DNA of 44,488 bases from Moraxellaceae bacterium (GCA_025363155.1 JANYEL010000029.1:1-44488); one strand, 5' to 3'; shown: positions 26,368 to 35,566, numbered from the stretch's first letter. Made by a program: numbers and translations. Notes: generated by a model from the sequence alone, not told the origin.

Positions 26368-26382
26368 ATGATAATTTGTCAT
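26368..26382. promoter_or_regulatory. Imperfect 15-bp palindrome upstream of the thiolase operon
   Basis: ATGATAATTTGTCAT pairs at six of seven positions around a central T. It lies about 115 bases upstream of the thiolase start, and an isolated TAGACAA half-site occurs at 26330-26336. It might be a regulator site for the beta-oxidation operon or the divergent gene; A/T-rich DNA makes chance possible. Confidence 0.3.
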
Positions 26383-26476
26383 GAATTTAAAATGAATTAA
26401 TGAACAAGTAACTTGTGAATAAAGATTGTTTTGTTAATATCATGTAAAAGTCTATGAACAAAAGGAATGTTTGATC

Positions 26477-27145
26477 ATGCAACTGATGATATTGATCATT
26501 TTTTTGGTGGTTGCTTATTATTTATATGGATTTTATCAATCAAAAACTCGTGAAAGTTTTATTCGTAGCTTTGACTTCCCTCAAGGCATGCATCGACGAC
26601 TTGGGAAACATCATCCCAATTTAACGGCTGATCAGTTTCAACTGGTCGCTGATTCACTTCGGCAATTCTTTTTAGTTCATAAACGTAGCGGTCGTTCAAT
26701 GGTCGCGATGCCCTCGCAAGTGACTGATGATTTGTGGCACGAATTTATTCTATACACTCAAGCTTATCAAACCTTTTGCAAGAAAGCCTTTGGACATTTC
26801 TTTCATCACACACCAGCCGCGGCCATGACACCGAAGCAAAAGAAAAGTAATGCAGGGCTGCAACAAACTTGGTTACATGCATGTCAGCTTGATAATATAA
26901 ATCCTCGTATTCCTGTACGATTACCGCTGATATTCGCCATTGATGCGCAATTGAATATTGCCAATGGTTTTCACTATGTCACTGATTGCAAGAAAGCAGG
27001 ATTAGTTGCGGGGAGTGGTGCAACAGCAATTTATTGTGGTGGTGATTTCGCGAGTGCGACATCCTGTAGTGGTTCATCCAATTGTGCTGGAGATGGGGAT
27101 AGCAGTTGTAGTGGAGATAGTGGTTGTGGAGGAGGCGGAGATTAA
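26477..27145 (+). CDS. Membrane-anchored WH-motif protein with a Cys/Gly/Ser-rich tail (GRDP-like)
   Basis: 222 residues. A hydrophobic N-terminal segment (about 1-20) is a likely membrane anchor. The middle has VTDDLWHEFILYTQAY (82-97), FC (100-101) and FFHHTP (108-113). This spacing resembles the glycine-rich-domain-protein-like family (D..WH..IL...Y..FC...G.F.HH). The last 45 residues are a tail of repeated S-G-C-G-D units (CSGSSNCAGDGDSSCSGDSG and on), with at least five Cys. Its function is unknown; the tail may bind metal. The ATG at 26477 is chosen because AAAGGAA (26461-26467) sits at good distance; a TTG at 26471 is in frame. Its last three bases overlap the convergent fdhD stop. Confidence 0.75.
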   Translation: MQLMILIIFLVVAYYLYGFYQSKTRESFIRSFDFPQGMHRRLGKHHPNLTADQFQLVADSLRQFFLVHKRSGRSMVAMPSQVTDDLWHEFILYTQAYQTFCKKAFGHFFHHTPAAAMTPKQKKSNAGLQQTWLHACQLDNINPRIPVRLPLIFAIDAQLNIANGFHYVTDCKKAGLVAGSGATAIYCGGDFASATSCSGSSNCAGDGDSSCSGDSGCGGGGD

Positions 27146-27990
27146 AATGATGACTGAGAATCAGTTGTTTGATATACAACGAATCCATCGCCACGACAAA
27201 AGCTGACTAAACCCAAACCTGAGCGCTCAGCTAAAGTAATTGCGAATGAAGTCGGCGCGGAAATGCTGGCAAGTAGCGCAATATCGAGCTTGGCACATTT
27301 GCGCACTAGCTCATAACTGGCGCGGCTCGTCATTAGGACAAACCCATTTTGGATATCATGCTGATTTAAAGTTAAATAACCCAGCAACTTATCCAATGCA
27401 TTGTGGCGCCCAACATCTTCAAAAACTGCCAATAAATCACCTTTTGACGTAATCCAAGCCGCAGCATGTGCGCCGCCAGTTGTCTGTGTCATCGGTTGAT
27501 GTGATGGTAATTTTTCTAATGCCGAAGGGATTAGTTGAAGCCAATCAGGTTCATATGAATGACTAATCATTGGCAGTTCAACGTCAAATTGTTCAAGGCT
27601 TTCAATGCCACATAAGCCACAACCTGTACGACCAGCAAGGCTACGTTTTTTTGATTTAAGTTCAGTAAATGCGCGGGCTGAAATGTTCATTTTGACTTCT
27701 GTACCCGCAGGATTTTGCACGATTTCAAGGTCGTAAAGCTCATTGCGATGGTTAATGATGCCTTCAGACAAACTAAAACCAACTGCAAAATTCTCCAGTT
27801 CAGTCGGCGTAACCATCATCACAGCATGCGAAAGACCGTTATAGACCAGTGCAACAGGATGTTCATCCATGACCCAGTCTTGGACAGTCTGCGTTTGCAT
27901 GGAGCGATAACGAACACCATAAGCAGTTGAAATCCCTTGCTGGACATTGTCATCGAGCAATTGGTTTTTTGAACGTTGAGGGTTAGACAT
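27142..27990 (-). CDS. fdhD: Formate dehydrogenase accessory sulfurtransferase FdhD
   Basis: Transfers sulfur from cysteine desulfurase to the molybdenum cofactor of a formate-dehydrogenase-type enzyme. The catalytic Cys pair is C124 and C127 (RTGCGLCGIES), and the cofactor-binding part has GGAHAAAW, then FEDVGRHNALDKLLG (about 171-200). It is 282 residues, normal length. Its start overlaps the end of the upstream fdhF-like gene by eight bases, so translation is probably coupled and its client is that enzyme. The two genes make one operon. Its stop overlaps the tail of the convergent GRDP-like gene. Confidence 0.95.
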   Translation of the reverse strand: MSNPQRSKNQLLDDNVQQGISTAYGVRYRSMQTQTVQDWVMDEHPVALVYNGLSHAVMMVTPTELENFAVGFSLSEGIINHRNELYDLEIVQNPAGTEVKMNISARAFTELKSKKRSLAGRTGCGLCGIESLEQFDVELPMISHSYEPDWLQLIPSALEKLPSHQPMTQTTGGAHAAAWITSKGDLLAVFEDVGRHNALDKLLGYLTLNQHDIQNGFVLMTSRASYELVRKCAKLDIALLASISAPTSFAITLAERSGLGLVSFCRGDGFVVYQTTDSQSSF

Positions 27991-30316
27991 GAGTACGACT
28001 TACATCCGCATGATTTTCCGTTTGAGTTTCTACATGCACATGAAGAACTACGGGAATGGATTTAGATGCTGGCGTTTGGGCTTTTTCAGCATGATTTTCC
28101 AATGCAACGAGCACGTTGGTTTCAGGATAATATGCTGCAAGACAACCGCGTGGAATATCGTATTTCACTAATTTAAAGCGCGGCGCAACTCGGCGTTTTT
28201 GATCAGCGGCTAGGCTTTCGATATCAACCCATTGTCCATCACTAAAGCCTAATTCAGCCAAATCATCTGCATGGATAAACAGCACACGACGTTGACCAAA
28301 CACTCCGCGATAACGATCATCTAAGCCATAAATCGTGGTGTTATATTGATCGTGTGAACGCATGGTTGTTAAGGTAAAGACCTTTTGTTCATGGGTCGCA
28401 TGCGCTTGTATTTCGTAAATTTTGGCAAGCGAAGAAGTGTGAAACATCGCTTTGCCAGCCTTTGTGCGCCATTCATAGCGTGCGGCTGGATGTTGAATAT
28501 GGAAACCACCCGCGTGATGTACTCGGCCATTAAAATCATAAAAATCATCAAACACCTGACCAATCGCATCACGAATTCGGTCGTAATCTTCGATATACCA
28601 ATTCCATTGAATGGTGCTGTCTGGCAAAGTCGCTTGTGCAAGTCTGGCAACAATTGCGGGTTCAGATAACAAGTCTGGTGATGCAGGCGCATTGCGACCC
28701 ATCGACAAATGCACGTTGCTCATCGAATCTTCAACAGAGATCGCTTGTGAACCCATTTTTTGCATGTCAATTTCTGTACGCCCGAGACACGGTAAAATTA
28801 GCGCATCACGCCCACAAATCAAATGACTGCGATTAAGTTTAGTTGAGACTTGCACAGTCAATTCACAACGGCGTAACGCCTCATAGGTAAAATTACTATC
28901 AGGACTTGCCGCAACGAAATTTCCACCCATCGCAAAGAACACTTTGACCTTGCCGTGATACATGGCATCAATCGAACCGACTACATCTAAGCCATGTTCA
29001 CGAGGACATTGCATGTCAAAAACCTGATCTAAACGATCAAGCAACTTGGCGGAAGGTTTTTCATAAATGCCCATGGTGCGGTCGCCTTGGACATTACTAT
29101 GACCGCGAACAGGGCAGGCACCCGCACCCGCGCGCCCAATATGTCCGCGCGCAAGAAGTAGATTACTGAGCATGTGGATCGTTGCGACACCATGACGATG
29201 CTGAGTGATGCCCATTCCCCAACAAAAAATCGCTCGTTCAGATTTGGCGAAAAGTTGCCCCATCGCATTCAGTTCATCTTGTGACAAACCCGATGCCGCG
29301 CGAATATCCGCCCAGTCGGTTTGATCAATTTCAGTGAGCAGGTTTTCAAAATTTTGCGTTTGATCATCAATGAAATTCTGATCAAACAAACCCTTTTTGC
29401 CATTGGCAATGGCTTGATCATGTTCTTGTTTTAAATACTTAAACATACCCATCAATAACGCAAAATCACCACCGACTTTCGGCTGGCAATAATGCGAACT
29501 GATCTGAGTGCTACCGCCAGTCAACATTTCAATGGCATCTTGTGGGTCAGTAAAACGCTCTAGTCCGCGTTCACGCAGTGGATTGATCGCTACGATATTT
29601 GCGCCACGTTTTGCTGCTTTTCGCAAAGTGCCGAGCATACGCGGATGATTTGTCCCTGGATTTTGCCCGAAAATAAAAATACTATCGGCAAGTTCAAAAT
29701 CATCAAGCGTAATCGTGCCTTTGCCCAATCCAATGGATTCAGCAAGTCCCACGCTGGTGGGTTCGTGACACATGTTTGAACAATCAGGGAAGTTATTCGT
29801 GCCATACGCGCGGACAAATAATTGATAAAGAAATGCAGCTTCATTACTGGTGCGGCCCGAAGTATAAAACGCAGCTTGATTCGGATCGGGGAGTTCGCGT
29901 AGATGCTTGCCGATCATGGCAAAGGCATCATCCCAACTGATCGGTACATAATGATCAGTCATCGCGTTATAACGCATCGGATGCGTCAAACGACCTTCAT
30001 CTTCGAGGAAATGATCACTTTGTTGTTTTAACCAAGAGACAGAATGTGCGGCAAAGAACTCATGGGTGACACGTTTGCTAGTAGCCTCAAACGCAACCGC
30101 TTTCGCGCCATTCTCGCAATATTCAAAAGTCGAAGTATGTTCTTTATCTGGCCATGCACAACCAGGGCAATCAAAGCCAGTGGGTTGATTGACTTGTAAT
30201 AAAGTAATCGCACCTTTGACCGAAATGCCTTGATGCCTTAGGTTTTTGGCAACGCTATTCAGCGCATCCCAGCCACCTGCGGCACCTGTATATTTTTTTA
30301 TTTTTTCATCCGACAT
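27983..30316 (-). CDS. Molybdopterin oxidoreductase, FdhF/YdeP family
   Basis: 777-residue molybdenum bis-MGD oxidoreductase of the FdhF/YdeP group. It has an N-terminal CPGC (C50, C53) followed by C67 (YCENGAKAV), which is not the usual four-Cys iron-sulfur pattern, and CSNMCHEPTSVGLAESIG (179-196) where C183 aligns with the selenocysteine/Cys molybdenum ligand of formate dehydrogenase H, followed by H184. No Tat signal is seen, so the enzyme is cytoplasmic. Its true substrate is not established; YdeP in E. coli is linked to acid resistance. The following fdhD would supply the sulfur step. There is no adjacent electron-transfer subunit. Confidence 0.9.
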   Translation of the reverse strand: MSDEKIKKYTGAAGGWDALNSVAKNLRHQGISVKGAITLLQVNQPTGFDCPGCAWPDKEHTSTFEYCENGAKAVAFEATSKRVTHEFFAAHSVSWLKQQSDHFLEDEGRLTHPMRYNAMTDHYVPISWDDAFAMIGKHLRELPDPNQAAFYTSGRTSNEAAFLYQLFVRAYGTNNFPDCSNMCHEPTSVGLAESIGLGKGTITLDDFELADSIFIFGQNPGTNHPRMLGTLRKAAKRGANIVAINPLRERGLERFTDPQDAIEMLTGGSTQISSHYCQPKVGGDFALLMGMFKYLKQEHDQAIANGKKGLFDQNFIDDQTQNFENLLTEIDQTDWADIRAASGLSQDELNAMGQLFAKSERAIFCWGMGITQHRHGVATIHMLSNLLLARGHIGRAGAGACPVRGHSNVQGDRTMGIYEKPSAKLLDRLDQVFDMQCPREHGLDVVGSIDAMYHGKVKVFFAMGGNFVAASPDSNFTYEALRRCELTVQVSTKLNRSHLICGRDALILPCLGRTEIDMQKMGSQAISVEDSMSNVHLSMGRNAPASPDLLSEPAIVARLAQATLPDSTIQWNWYIEDYDRIRDAIGQVFDDFYDFNGRVHHAGGFHIQHPAARYEWRTKAGKAMFHTSSLAKIYEIQAHATHEQKVFTLTTMRSHDQYNTTIYGLDDRYRGVFGQRRVLFIHADDLAELGFSDGQWVDIESLAADQKRRVAPRFKLVKYDIPRGCLAAYYPETNVLVALENHAEKAQTPASKSIPVVLHVHVETQTENHADVSRTHV

Positions 30317-30364
30317 GATTAATGCTCTCTTTGCGGACAGTTGATCCGCTAAAGCATATTGTCA

Positions 30365-31372
30365 CTATTCGGCATGGATTTGTCGATATAAACCCGGTGT
30401 AACACCTGTCCATTTTTTAAAAGCTCGATGGAAAGTACTGGTTTCACTAAATCCAACTTGTTCCGCCACTTCGTCCAAAGTCAGATGTGGCGAACCGAGC
30501 AAGTGAATCGCGGTATCTCGGCGTAAATCATCTTTCACACCTTGATAGCTTTTTCCTTCAGCCGCTAAACGTCTACGTAATGTTTGCGGTGACAAATAGA
30601 GTTGTGAAGCCACATCATTCAACGTTGGCATTTCTCCACCGATATGCGTTTTAAGCAACTCACGAATACGTGAAGTGAGTGAATTGGTATTTTTAAATTT
30701 AACCAATAATTTCGCAGGTGCTGTTTTTAAGAACTCCGCCAACGTATCTTCGGTTTGGCGGATTGGCAAGGACAAATAGTCAGCCGCAAAACTAATTTCG
30801 GTATATGTTGCGTCGTAAATCATTGCAGGCGCGTAAAACAGCGCGTCATATTCATCAGCATGTACTGGCTTTGGGTAACCAAATTTTGCGCGCTCTAACG
30901 GAATACGTCGTCCGATCAACCAACTCGCTAGACCATGCCAAACCATCAGCATACTTTCGGTAATGAAATGCTCTTCATCACGATCTTGTGGTGCATGAAC
31001 CCGAAGGCGTGCTTCATGGAGGTCATGACTAACGCTCATAGACCAATCCGTACCAAACAAACTATAGAATTGTTGTCCACGTTCAAGCGCCTTACCCAGC
31101 GTACCTGCATGAATAATGAGCTGACACATCGTCGCAAAGGTTCCCAAGCGGCGTGGAGTATTGTCAAATCCTAAATGTTCATCCTGAGTTGCCAACCACA
31201 TGATTTGAGCAAAGCGCGTATATTGCTCTGGAGAAACACGTGCTTTAGGCTGTGTAAGGAGTGAAGGGTCAATGCCTGCTCGACTAACTAGACTTTCAAT
31301 ATCCATATTTAGGCGTCTTGCGCCGTGTAATGCACCATTCACATAATGAATTGAAATAGTTTTGCGATTCAT
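30365..31372 (-). CDS. AraC-family transcriptional regulator
   Basis: 335-residue regulator of the OruR/arabinose-binding-N type. A ligand-binding N-terminal domain (about 20-210) is followed by a C-terminal double helix-turn-helix (about 238-333): MPTLNDVASQLYLSPQTLRR, then HLTLDEVAEQVGFSETSTFH and RAFKKWTGVTPGLYR. AAAGGG precedes the ATG on the minus strand. It is divergent from the CaiB-type CoA transferase gene across a 221-base gap, which makes that gene a natural target; this is a guess from position. Confidence 0.9.
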   Translation of the reverse strand: MNRKTISIHYVNGALHGARRLNMDIESLVSRAGIDPSLLTQPKARVSPEQYTRFAQIMWLATQDEHLGFDNTPRRLGTFATMCQLIIHAGTLGKALERGQQFYSLFGTDWSMSVSHDLHEARLRVHAPQDRDEEHFITESMLMVWHGLASWLIGRRIPLERAKFGYPKPVHADEYDALFYAPAMIYDATYTEISFAADYLSLPIRQTEDTLAEFLKTAPAKLLVKFKNTNSLTSRIRELLKTHIGGEMPTLNDVASQLYLSPQTLRRRLAAEGKSYQGVKDDLRRDTAIHLLGSPHLTLDEVAEQVGFSETSTFHRAFKKWTGVTPGLYRQIHAE

Positions 31373-31593
31373 ACAGTACCCTTTTCTTTGAAAATGAACG
31401 TTTTACGACTCAATTTGAATCAAAACATCACATGAATCTGAACGTACGAACCGCAAGCTTAATGTTTATTTATACCAAATGCCATGAGCATATATATCAT
31501 TGTACTGAGGATTCACAGTGTAATAGTCTGGAGTTTTGGCTTAAATTGCCAATTGTGTCAGACACCAATGCATTTAATGAATGGAAATAGTTT

Positions 31594-32724
31594 ATGAGCA
31601 ACACCCCAAATGCGTTACTTTCAGGTCTAAAAATTCTCGATTTCTCAACATTACTTCCTGGACCGTTTGCCACGTTAATGCTGGCGGATATGGGCGCGGA
31701 TGTGATTCATATCGAGTCACCAACTCGCATGGACTTAGTCCGTATCATGCCTCCATATGCAGACGGACAGGCGACAGCTCATGCATATTTAAACCGTAAC
31801 AAACGCTCGGTCGCGTTTGATCTTAAAAACCCAGAAAATATTAATAAAATAAAAGAATTGGTTGCTGAATACGACATTATCGTCGAGCAATTTAGACCGA
31901 ATGTAATGGCACGTTTGGGTTTAGATTACGAAACATTGAGCAAAATTAATCCACGTTTAATTTATTGCTCAATTACTGGTTACGGTCAAACTGGTAGCTA
32001 TAAAAATCGGGCAGGACATGACATTAACTATATCGCTTTGTCTGGTATTGCAGGGCATAGCGGTCGTGTAAATGGTCTTCCGCCTGCAATGGGCATTCAA
32101 ATTGCCGATGTCGCGGGTGGTTCGTTGCATGGCGTGATTGGCATTTTGGCCGCCGTGTTTGAGCGACATAGTAGTGGGCTAGGTCAGCATATTGATATAT
32201 CAATGACTGATTGTGCGTTTAGTTTGAATACGATGGCTGGTGCGGCACAAGTTGCTGGCGGGGAAGCGCAAGCACCTGAACAAGGCATGCTGAATGGCGC
32301 AACTTTCTATGATTATTACCAAACCCAAGATGGGCGATTCTTATCCATAGGTTCGCTTGAACCTCAATTCCTGATGGGTTTGGCGCAAGCATTACAAATG
32401 CCAGATTTAGCTCGTTTAGGCTCATCAATGCAACCAGAAGATCGTACGACTGTTCGATCAATGATTCGTGATGCAATTGCACAACAATCGCTTGAATACT
32501 GGAATCAACTGTTTGCTGCGCTTGATGTGTGTGTCGAACCTGTACTCAGTTTGGCGGAAGCTGTGGGATCCGAACTCGCGGAACAACGTGGTTGGGTGGT
32601 TAATGTGCCACTTGAAATCGGTAATGCTAAAACTCAAAAGCAACTTGCGCATCCGATTAAGTTTTCACGCAGTCAGCCTGTTTATCGTTTTGTGGGTAGG
32701 GCGATTGGGGCGGATGAGGTTTAA
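31594..32724 (+). CDS. CaiB/BaiF-family CoA transferase or acyl-CoA racemase
   Basis: 376-residue protein of the type III CoA-transferase/alpha-methylacyl-CoA racemase family. The N-terminal block is LKILDFSTLLPGPFATLMLA (12-31), then DMGADVIHIESP. The catalytic-type Asp is D143 after H142 (AGHDINYIALSG). The AGHDxxY form is more like 2-methylacyl-CoA racemases (branched-chain beta-oxidation or bile-acid type) than carnitine CoA-transferase, but I cannot decide. TGGAAATAG precedes the ATG. The AraC regulator next door is divergent. A palindromic repeat and a terminator follow. Confidence 0.87.
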   Translation: MSNTPNALLSGLKILDFSTLLPGPFATLMLADMGADVIHIESPTRMDLVRIMPPYADGQATAHAYLNRNKRSVAFDLKNPENINKIKELVAEYDIIVEQFRPNVMARLGLDYETLSKINPRLIYCSITGYGQTGSYKNRAGHDINYIALSGIAGHSGRVNGLPPAMGIQIADVAGGSLHGVIGILAAVFERHSSGLGQHIDISMTDCAFSLNTMAGAAQVAGGEAQAPEQGMLNGATFYDYYQTQDGRFLSIGSLEPQFLMGLAQALQMPDLARLGSSMQPEDRTTVRSMIRDAIAQQSLEYWNQLFAALDVCVEPVLSLAEAVGSELAEQRGWVVNVPLEIGNAKTQKQLAHPIKFSRSQPVYRFVGRAIGADEV

Positions 32725-32747
32725 TTCTTGTCAAAGTTCTGTTCATA

Positions 32748-32806
32748 GGGTGCGCACGGCGCACCAGTTCAGATACCACCATGAGTTTGGTGCGCAATGC
32801 GCACCC
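32748..32806. repeat. GC-rich double palindrome (GGTGCGCA...TGCGCACC)
   Basis: GGGTGCGCACGGCGCACC (32748-32765) and GGTGCGCAATGCGCACCC (32789-32806) are each nearly self-complementary and are also inverted relative to each other (16 of 18). They are separated by 23 bases. This is a REP-like intergenic element between the caiB-like gene and the shared terminator. Confidence 0.75.
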
Positions 32807-32825
32807 AATTTAACAATTACGGTAA

Positions 32826-32865
32826 TAAAAAAGCCTTCACTTGAATTACAAGGAAAGCTTTTTTA
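32826..32865. terminator. Bidirectional terminator between the CoA transferase gene and glnS
   Basis: AAAAAAGCCTTCACTTG pairs imperfectly with CAAGGAAAGCTTTTTT around AATTA. A runs on the left and T runs on the right allow it to end both converging transcripts. Confidence 0.75.
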
Positions 32866-32886
32866 TTCACATCAACTCTAGACGAA

Positions 32887-34632
32887 TTAACCCTTCCAGC
32901 TATCCCTCAAATCCAAAATACGATTAAACACAGGCTTGGCAGTCGTGTGATCTTTTTCATCAGCAATGAAATAGCCTTCACGTTCAAACTGGAAACGATC
33001 ACCGTTATTCGCTTGCGCAAGTGATGGTTCAACGATGGCTTGCAGAATAGTTTGTGATCCTGCATTGACGTTTTGCATGAAATCATCGCCTTCTTCAGGA
33101 TCAGCATGCGTAAACAAGCGATCATAAATCCGAACTTCAGCTTGAATCCCTGCAATTGCGGAAACCCATTGAATCACGCCTTTGACCTTACGACCTTCAG
33201 GATTTTTGCCTAAAGTTTCAGGATCAATCGAACATTGCAGCTCAATCACATTGCCCGCAGTATCTTTAACAACTTCATCGCAACGAATGACATATGCATG
33301 GCGCAGACGAACTTCACCACCTGGAATAAGACGTTTAAAGCCTTTTGGTGGCTCTTCTTCAAAGTCAGCACGATCAATGTAAATTTCTTGCGTCAACGGA
33401 ATTTCACGTTCGCCTAAATCAACGTTTGGATGACGTGCATGTTTCAACGTCATTGCTTGTGGCAAGTTGGTTAATGTCACTTTCAAAGGACGTAAAACTG
33501 CCATGCCACGTGGGGCGACATTTTCAATCGATTGACGAATACAGAATTCAAGCAAACCTACATCAACTACGCCATCATTTTTACTAACGCCTGTACGTTG
33601 GCAGAAGTCACGCAGACCTTCTGGTGTAAAGCCACGACGACGCATGCCTGCAACCGTCGGCATACGTGGATCATCCCAGCCTGCCACAACGCCATCATCA
33701 ACCAGTTTTTTCAGTTTACGCTTACTGGTTAAGGTGTAATCGACATTCAAACGTGAAAACTCAATCTGACGCGGTTTAGCTGTTGTATTAACTTTATCAA
33801 TGACCCATTCATAAAACGGACGATGATCTTCAAATTCAAGTGTACACAGTGAATGGGTAATGCCTTCAATCGCGTCGCCCAACGGATGCGCGTAGTCGTA
33901 CATTGGGTAAATCACCCATTCATTGCCAGTTTGATGATGTTCAACTTTCAGGATGCGATAAAGCACAGGATCGCGCATATGGACGTTCGGGCTTGCCATA
34001 TCAATCTTAGCGCGTAGCACTGCTGCACCTGCGTCAAACTCGCCGTTCTTCATTTTGCTAAACAGCGCGAGGTTTTCCTCAACGGTTTGATCACGGTGCG
34101 GTGAATTTGTACCGGGTTGAGTAAAGTCACCACGGTTTAAACGAATTTGTTCAACGGTTTGCAGATCAACATAAGCATCGCCTTGTTTGATCAGTTGCAC
34201 CGCCCAGTCATACAGTTGCCCAAAATAGCTCGATGCATGACGAACTTCGCCATTCCAATTGAAGCCAAGCCATTTCACATCTTTTTCAATATTATCAATA
34301 TATTCTTGTTCTTCTGCCGCTGGATTAGTGTCATCCAAACGAAGGTTGCAAAGACCATTATTTTCGCTGGCAATGCCGAAGTTTAGGCAAATAGATTTCA
34401 CATGACCCAAATGCAAATAGCCATTTGGTTCAGGCGGGAAGCGCGTCACGATTTGATTGTGTTTTCCAGTTGCTAAGTCGTCAGCAATGATTGCACGAAT
34501 GAAATCCAAGCCTGCGGTCTGTTCTTTTGCAGATTGATCGTTGCCTTGCTGTGCTTGTTGACCACTTGCAGTTGAGTTAGTGGACGGGGCAGTCGTGGTT
34601 TTAGGCAGATCAGTTGGATTCATAATACTCAT
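32887..34632 (-). CDS. glnS: Glutaminyl-tRNA synthetase
   Basis: Class I aminoacyl-tRNA synthetase that charges tRNA-Gln. The HIGH-type motif is HLGH (74-77) within [16 protein letters not shown], and the KMSKS-type motif is TSKRK (302-306). The beta-barrel anticodon-binding domains follow, with the end [20 protein letters not shown] and QFEREGYF. It is about 27 residues longer than the E. coli enzyme because of a Ser/Thr/Gln-rich N-terminal linker (about 8-38). The frame is open to a TTG at 34674, but ATG 34632 (581 residues) is chosen; another ATG lies at 34623. Ribosome-binding sites are weak for all. It is divergent from the cyclophilin gene. Confidence 0.95.
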   Translation of the reverse strand: MSIMNPTDLPKTTTAPSTNSTASGQQAQQGNDQSAKEQTAGLDFIRAIIADDLATGKHNQIVTRFPPEPNGYLHLGHVKSICLNFGIASENNGLCNLRLDDTNPAAEEQEYIDNIEKDVKWLGFNWNGEVRHASSYFGQLYDWAVQLIKQGDAYVDLQTVEQIRLNRGDFTQPGTNSPHRDQTVEENLALFSKMKNGEFDAGAAVLRAKIDMASPNVHMRDPVLYRILKVEHHQTGNEWVIYPMYDYAHPLGDAIEGITHSLCTLEFEDHRPFYEWVIDKVNTTAKPRQIEFSRLNVDYTLTSKRKLKKLVDDGVVAGWDDPRMPTVAGMRRRGFTPEGLRDFCQRTGVSKNDGVVDVGLLEFCIRQSIENVAPRGMAVLRPLKVTLTNLPQAMTLKHARHPNVDLGEREIPLTQEIYIDRADFEEEPPKGFKRLIPGGEVRLRHAYVIRCDEVVKDTAGNVIELQCSIDPETLGKNPEGRKVKGVIQWVSAIAGIQAEVRIYDRLFTHADPEEGDDFMQNVNAGSQTILQAIVEPSLAQANNGDRFQFEREGYFIADEKDHTTAKPVFNRILDLRDSWKG

Positions 34633-34900
34633 AACTTTGAACGAAGAATAAAGGTAGCTATTTAAAAAACACAATAAAGCTTTAAAACATCAAGCGGATC
34701 ACAATGACATAAATCGACACACAGTGTACCGTTTATATCTCATAATATGCGGCGCTGCTTATATCTTGTGCAGACTGTCGGCTAAATTGCACAATTATGG
34801 TAAATCACCGTAAATAATCGCAAGTTTCGCTTGCCGCATAGTCTACCGTTTGATTACCCTAGCCTCAACCAATCCCGACCTCTTTTTGGAGTAAAAACTC

Positions 34901-35413
34901 ATGGATCACCCACAAGTTGCCTTTGATACCACCGCTGGTACGATTGTTATCGAATTGAATCAAGAAAAAGCACCGAAAACCGTTGCGAACTTCTTGGCTT
35001 ATGTTGCGAGCGGTCATTATGACGGTGTGATTTTCCATCGCGTCATCAAAGACTTTATGATTCAAACGGGTGGGTTTGACACCGATTTCCGTGAAAAATC
35101 TGCACCGAATAAAGTTATCAACGAAGCAGACAATGGCTTGAAAAACGAAGAAGGCACGATTGCAATGGCGCGCACCAGCGATCCACAATCTGCAAGCGCA
35201 CAATTCTTTATCAATGCAAAAAACAACACATTCCTTAACTACACCAGCAAAACACCACAAGGTTGGGGTTATGCAGTGTTCGGTAAAGTCGTTTCAGGTA
35301 TGGACGTTGTAAAGCAAATTGAAAACGTTAAAACTTCAAACAAAAATGGTCATGGCGATGTACCTGTTGTAAATGTTGTGATCAACAAAGCAACTTTGTT
35401 GGCAGCGAAATAA
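34901..35413 (+). CDS. Cyclophilin-type peptidyl-prolyl isomerase
   Basis: Cytoplasmic PpiB-type cyclophilin of 170 residues, no signal peptide. Active-site residues are R47 in FHRVIKDFMIQTGG (45-58), with F52, M53 and Q55, and SASAQFFINAKNNTFLN (about 97-113). It speeds up cis-trans isomerisation of X-Pro bonds in protein folding. GGAG precedes the ATG at nine bases. As in many gammaproteobacteria it is next to lpxH, although here a long repeat and a strong terminator separate them. Confidence 0.95.
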   Translation: MDHPQVAFDTTAGTIVIELNQEKAPKTVANFLAYVASGHYDGVIFHRVIKDFMIQTGGFDTDFREKSAPNKVINEADNGLKNEEGTIAMARTSDPQSASAQFFINAKNNTFLNYTSKTPQGWGYAVFGKVVSGMDVVKQIENVKTSNKNGHGDVPVVNVVINKATLLAAK

Positions 35414-35417
35414 TAGT

Positions 35418-35494
35418 CAAATCTCCCCTAACTCCTCTTTTTCTAAGAGGGGGAGTAAAAGTCTCTCTTTGCAAAGGGAGATTTAGAGGGATTT
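35418..35494. repeat. Palindromic intergenic repeat with CTCCC/GGGAG arms
   Basis: Outer arms AAATCTCCC (35419-35427) and GGGAGATTT (35476-35484) enclose two internal hairpins: CTCCTCTT...AAGAGGGGGAG (35432-35454) and CTCTCTTTGCAAAGGGAG (35463-35480). It looks like a mobile-type palindromic element between the cyclophilin gene and its terminator. Confidence 0.65.
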
Positions 35495-35536
35495 GCTTTT
35501 GACCTTTGCAGTATTTGCATCAGTTTTAGATTAAAA

Positions 35537-35566
35537 TAGGCAGCCTTCGGGCTGCCTATTTTTAAG
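35537..35566 (+). terminator. Terminator before lpxH
   Basis: A perfect AGGCAGCC/GGCTGCCT stem with a TTCG tetraloop, followed by ATTTTT. It ends the cyclophilin transcript. Confidence 0.9.

Noticed and set aside
26979-27194. 71-codon minus-strand ORF opposite the Cys/Gly tail
   Set aside because: Its His/Tyr/Asn/Leu repeats are the complement of the GGT/GGA/TGT repeats of the GRDP-like gene.
34815-34840. Hairpin GCAAG/CTTGC between glnS and the cyclophilin gene
   Set aside because: Only five base pairs without a U-run; too weak to call a terminator or riboswitch.
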